A DNA stretch of 12,523 bases from CAZNVB01 sp964651495 (GTDB lineage Bacteria > Acidobacteriota > Aminicenantia > Aminicenantales > UBA8522). Position 1 is the first letter of the stretch. The number at the start of each line of letters is the position of its first letter. Below, in pieces: positions 12,440-12,523 of this stretch. The stretch spans positions 1 to 12,523 of the forward strand of contig CAZYWP010000096.1 of assembly GCA_964651495.1 (NCBI GenBank), given 5' to 3'. The notes beneath the pieces were generated by a model. It was given only the letters and a program-made list of their open reading frames with translations, made no database searches and was not told the origin of the DNA. The translations under genes were made by a program, and so were the position numbers.

Positions 12440-12450
12440 CGCCAGTTGAC
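12435..12450. repeat. Inverted repeat between two divergent -35 boxes
   Basis: GTCAAC-GCCA-GTTGAC is a perfect 6-bp inverted repeat with a 4-nt spacer. Its arms overlap the -35 boxes of the leftward promoter (TTGACA, 12439-12434) and the rightward promoter (TTGACT, 12446-12451). It may be a simple by-product of two back-to-back -35 elements, or an operator for a dimeric regulator. Confidence 0.5.
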
Positions 12451-12474
12451 TCCAAAGCACGGTTGAGATATATC
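12446..12474 (+). promoter_or_regulatory. Putative rightward sigma-70 promoter for the next gene
   Basis: TTGACT (12446-12451), 17-bp spacer and TATATC (12469-12474) match consensus at nine of 12 positions. Transcription would begin near 12481 and read into the gene that starts at 12520. Its -35 box is only 6 bp from the -35 box of the leftward promoter, so two polymerases could hardly bind at once. Confidence 0.45.
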
Positions 12475-12519
12475 AAGCCCTGTCCGAGGATGAAGGAATT
12501 CTAATAAGGAGTCATCGAG

Positions 12520-12523
12520 ATGG
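12520..12523 (+). CDS. Start codon of a downstream gene (partial, product unknown)
   Basis: The window ends with ATGG. AAGGAG at 12506-12511 lies 8 nt before this ATG, an excellent ribosome site, and a plausible promoter precedes it. Nothing can be said about the product. Confidence 0.5.

Overview
The window reads as a piece of a moderately GC-rich, diderm bacterial draft genome. It has two 100-N scaffold gaps (4897-4996, 8099-8198), Shine-Dalgarno-led genes, type IV pilin-like genes with prepilin leaders, an exported S9 peptidase and two-component genes. The gene mix resembles Acidobacteria/Aminicenantes-type MAGs, but that placement is inference with no rRNA or marker gene behind it. I see no tRNA, rRNA, CRISPR array, IS element or phage gene.

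Layout. (1) 1-719: the tail of an unidentified gene overlaps by ATGA a gene for an AbiEi-type antitoxin-like DNA-binding protein. (2) 720-1021: an intergenic stretch with a near-consensus sigma-54 promoter at its right end and a possible frameshifted 55-aa ORF on the minus strand. (3) 1022-4083: a tight four-gene plus-strand operon of minor pilin/pseudopilin-like proteins (PilV-, PilW-, PilX- and FimT/GspH-like), probably driven by that sigma-54 promoter. (4) 4096-4839, minus: an orphan tandem-receiver response regulator behind a fully consensus sigma-70 promoter, with almost no 5' leader. (5) 5022-7415, plus: an exported S9 family serine peptidase closely resembling the glutamyl endopeptidase (S9D) group. 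(6) 7504-8064, plus: an exported protein made of two GyrI-like halves. (7) Minus-strand block 12400 to 8199: a short QueG-like double [4Fe-4S] protein, a ComP-like multispanning histidine kinase, an OmpR/PhoB-type regulator whose ATG directly follows the kinase stop codon, and a small membrane protein cut by the second gap. (8) 12401-12523: a compact divergent promoter region and the first codon of a further plus-strand gene.

How it fits together. The pilin genes would form the initiating tip/minor-pilin complex of a type IV pilus or type II-secretion-like pseudopilus. The kinase and regulator form a cognate pair by adjacency and may control the downstream membrane protein. The tandem-receiver protein lacks an output domain and must act through a protein partner. 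The peptidase and the GyrI-like protein are both predicted to be exported.

No convincing wholly new system is visible. The points most worth checking are the repeated near-leaderless promoter geometry (two genes with exactly 9 nt between the -10 box and ATG and no Shine-Dalgarno), the sigma-54 promoter on the pilin operon, the AbiEi-type gene with an unidentified upstream partner, the exported GyrI-like protein, and the ComP-like sensor joined to a HisKA/OmpR output.
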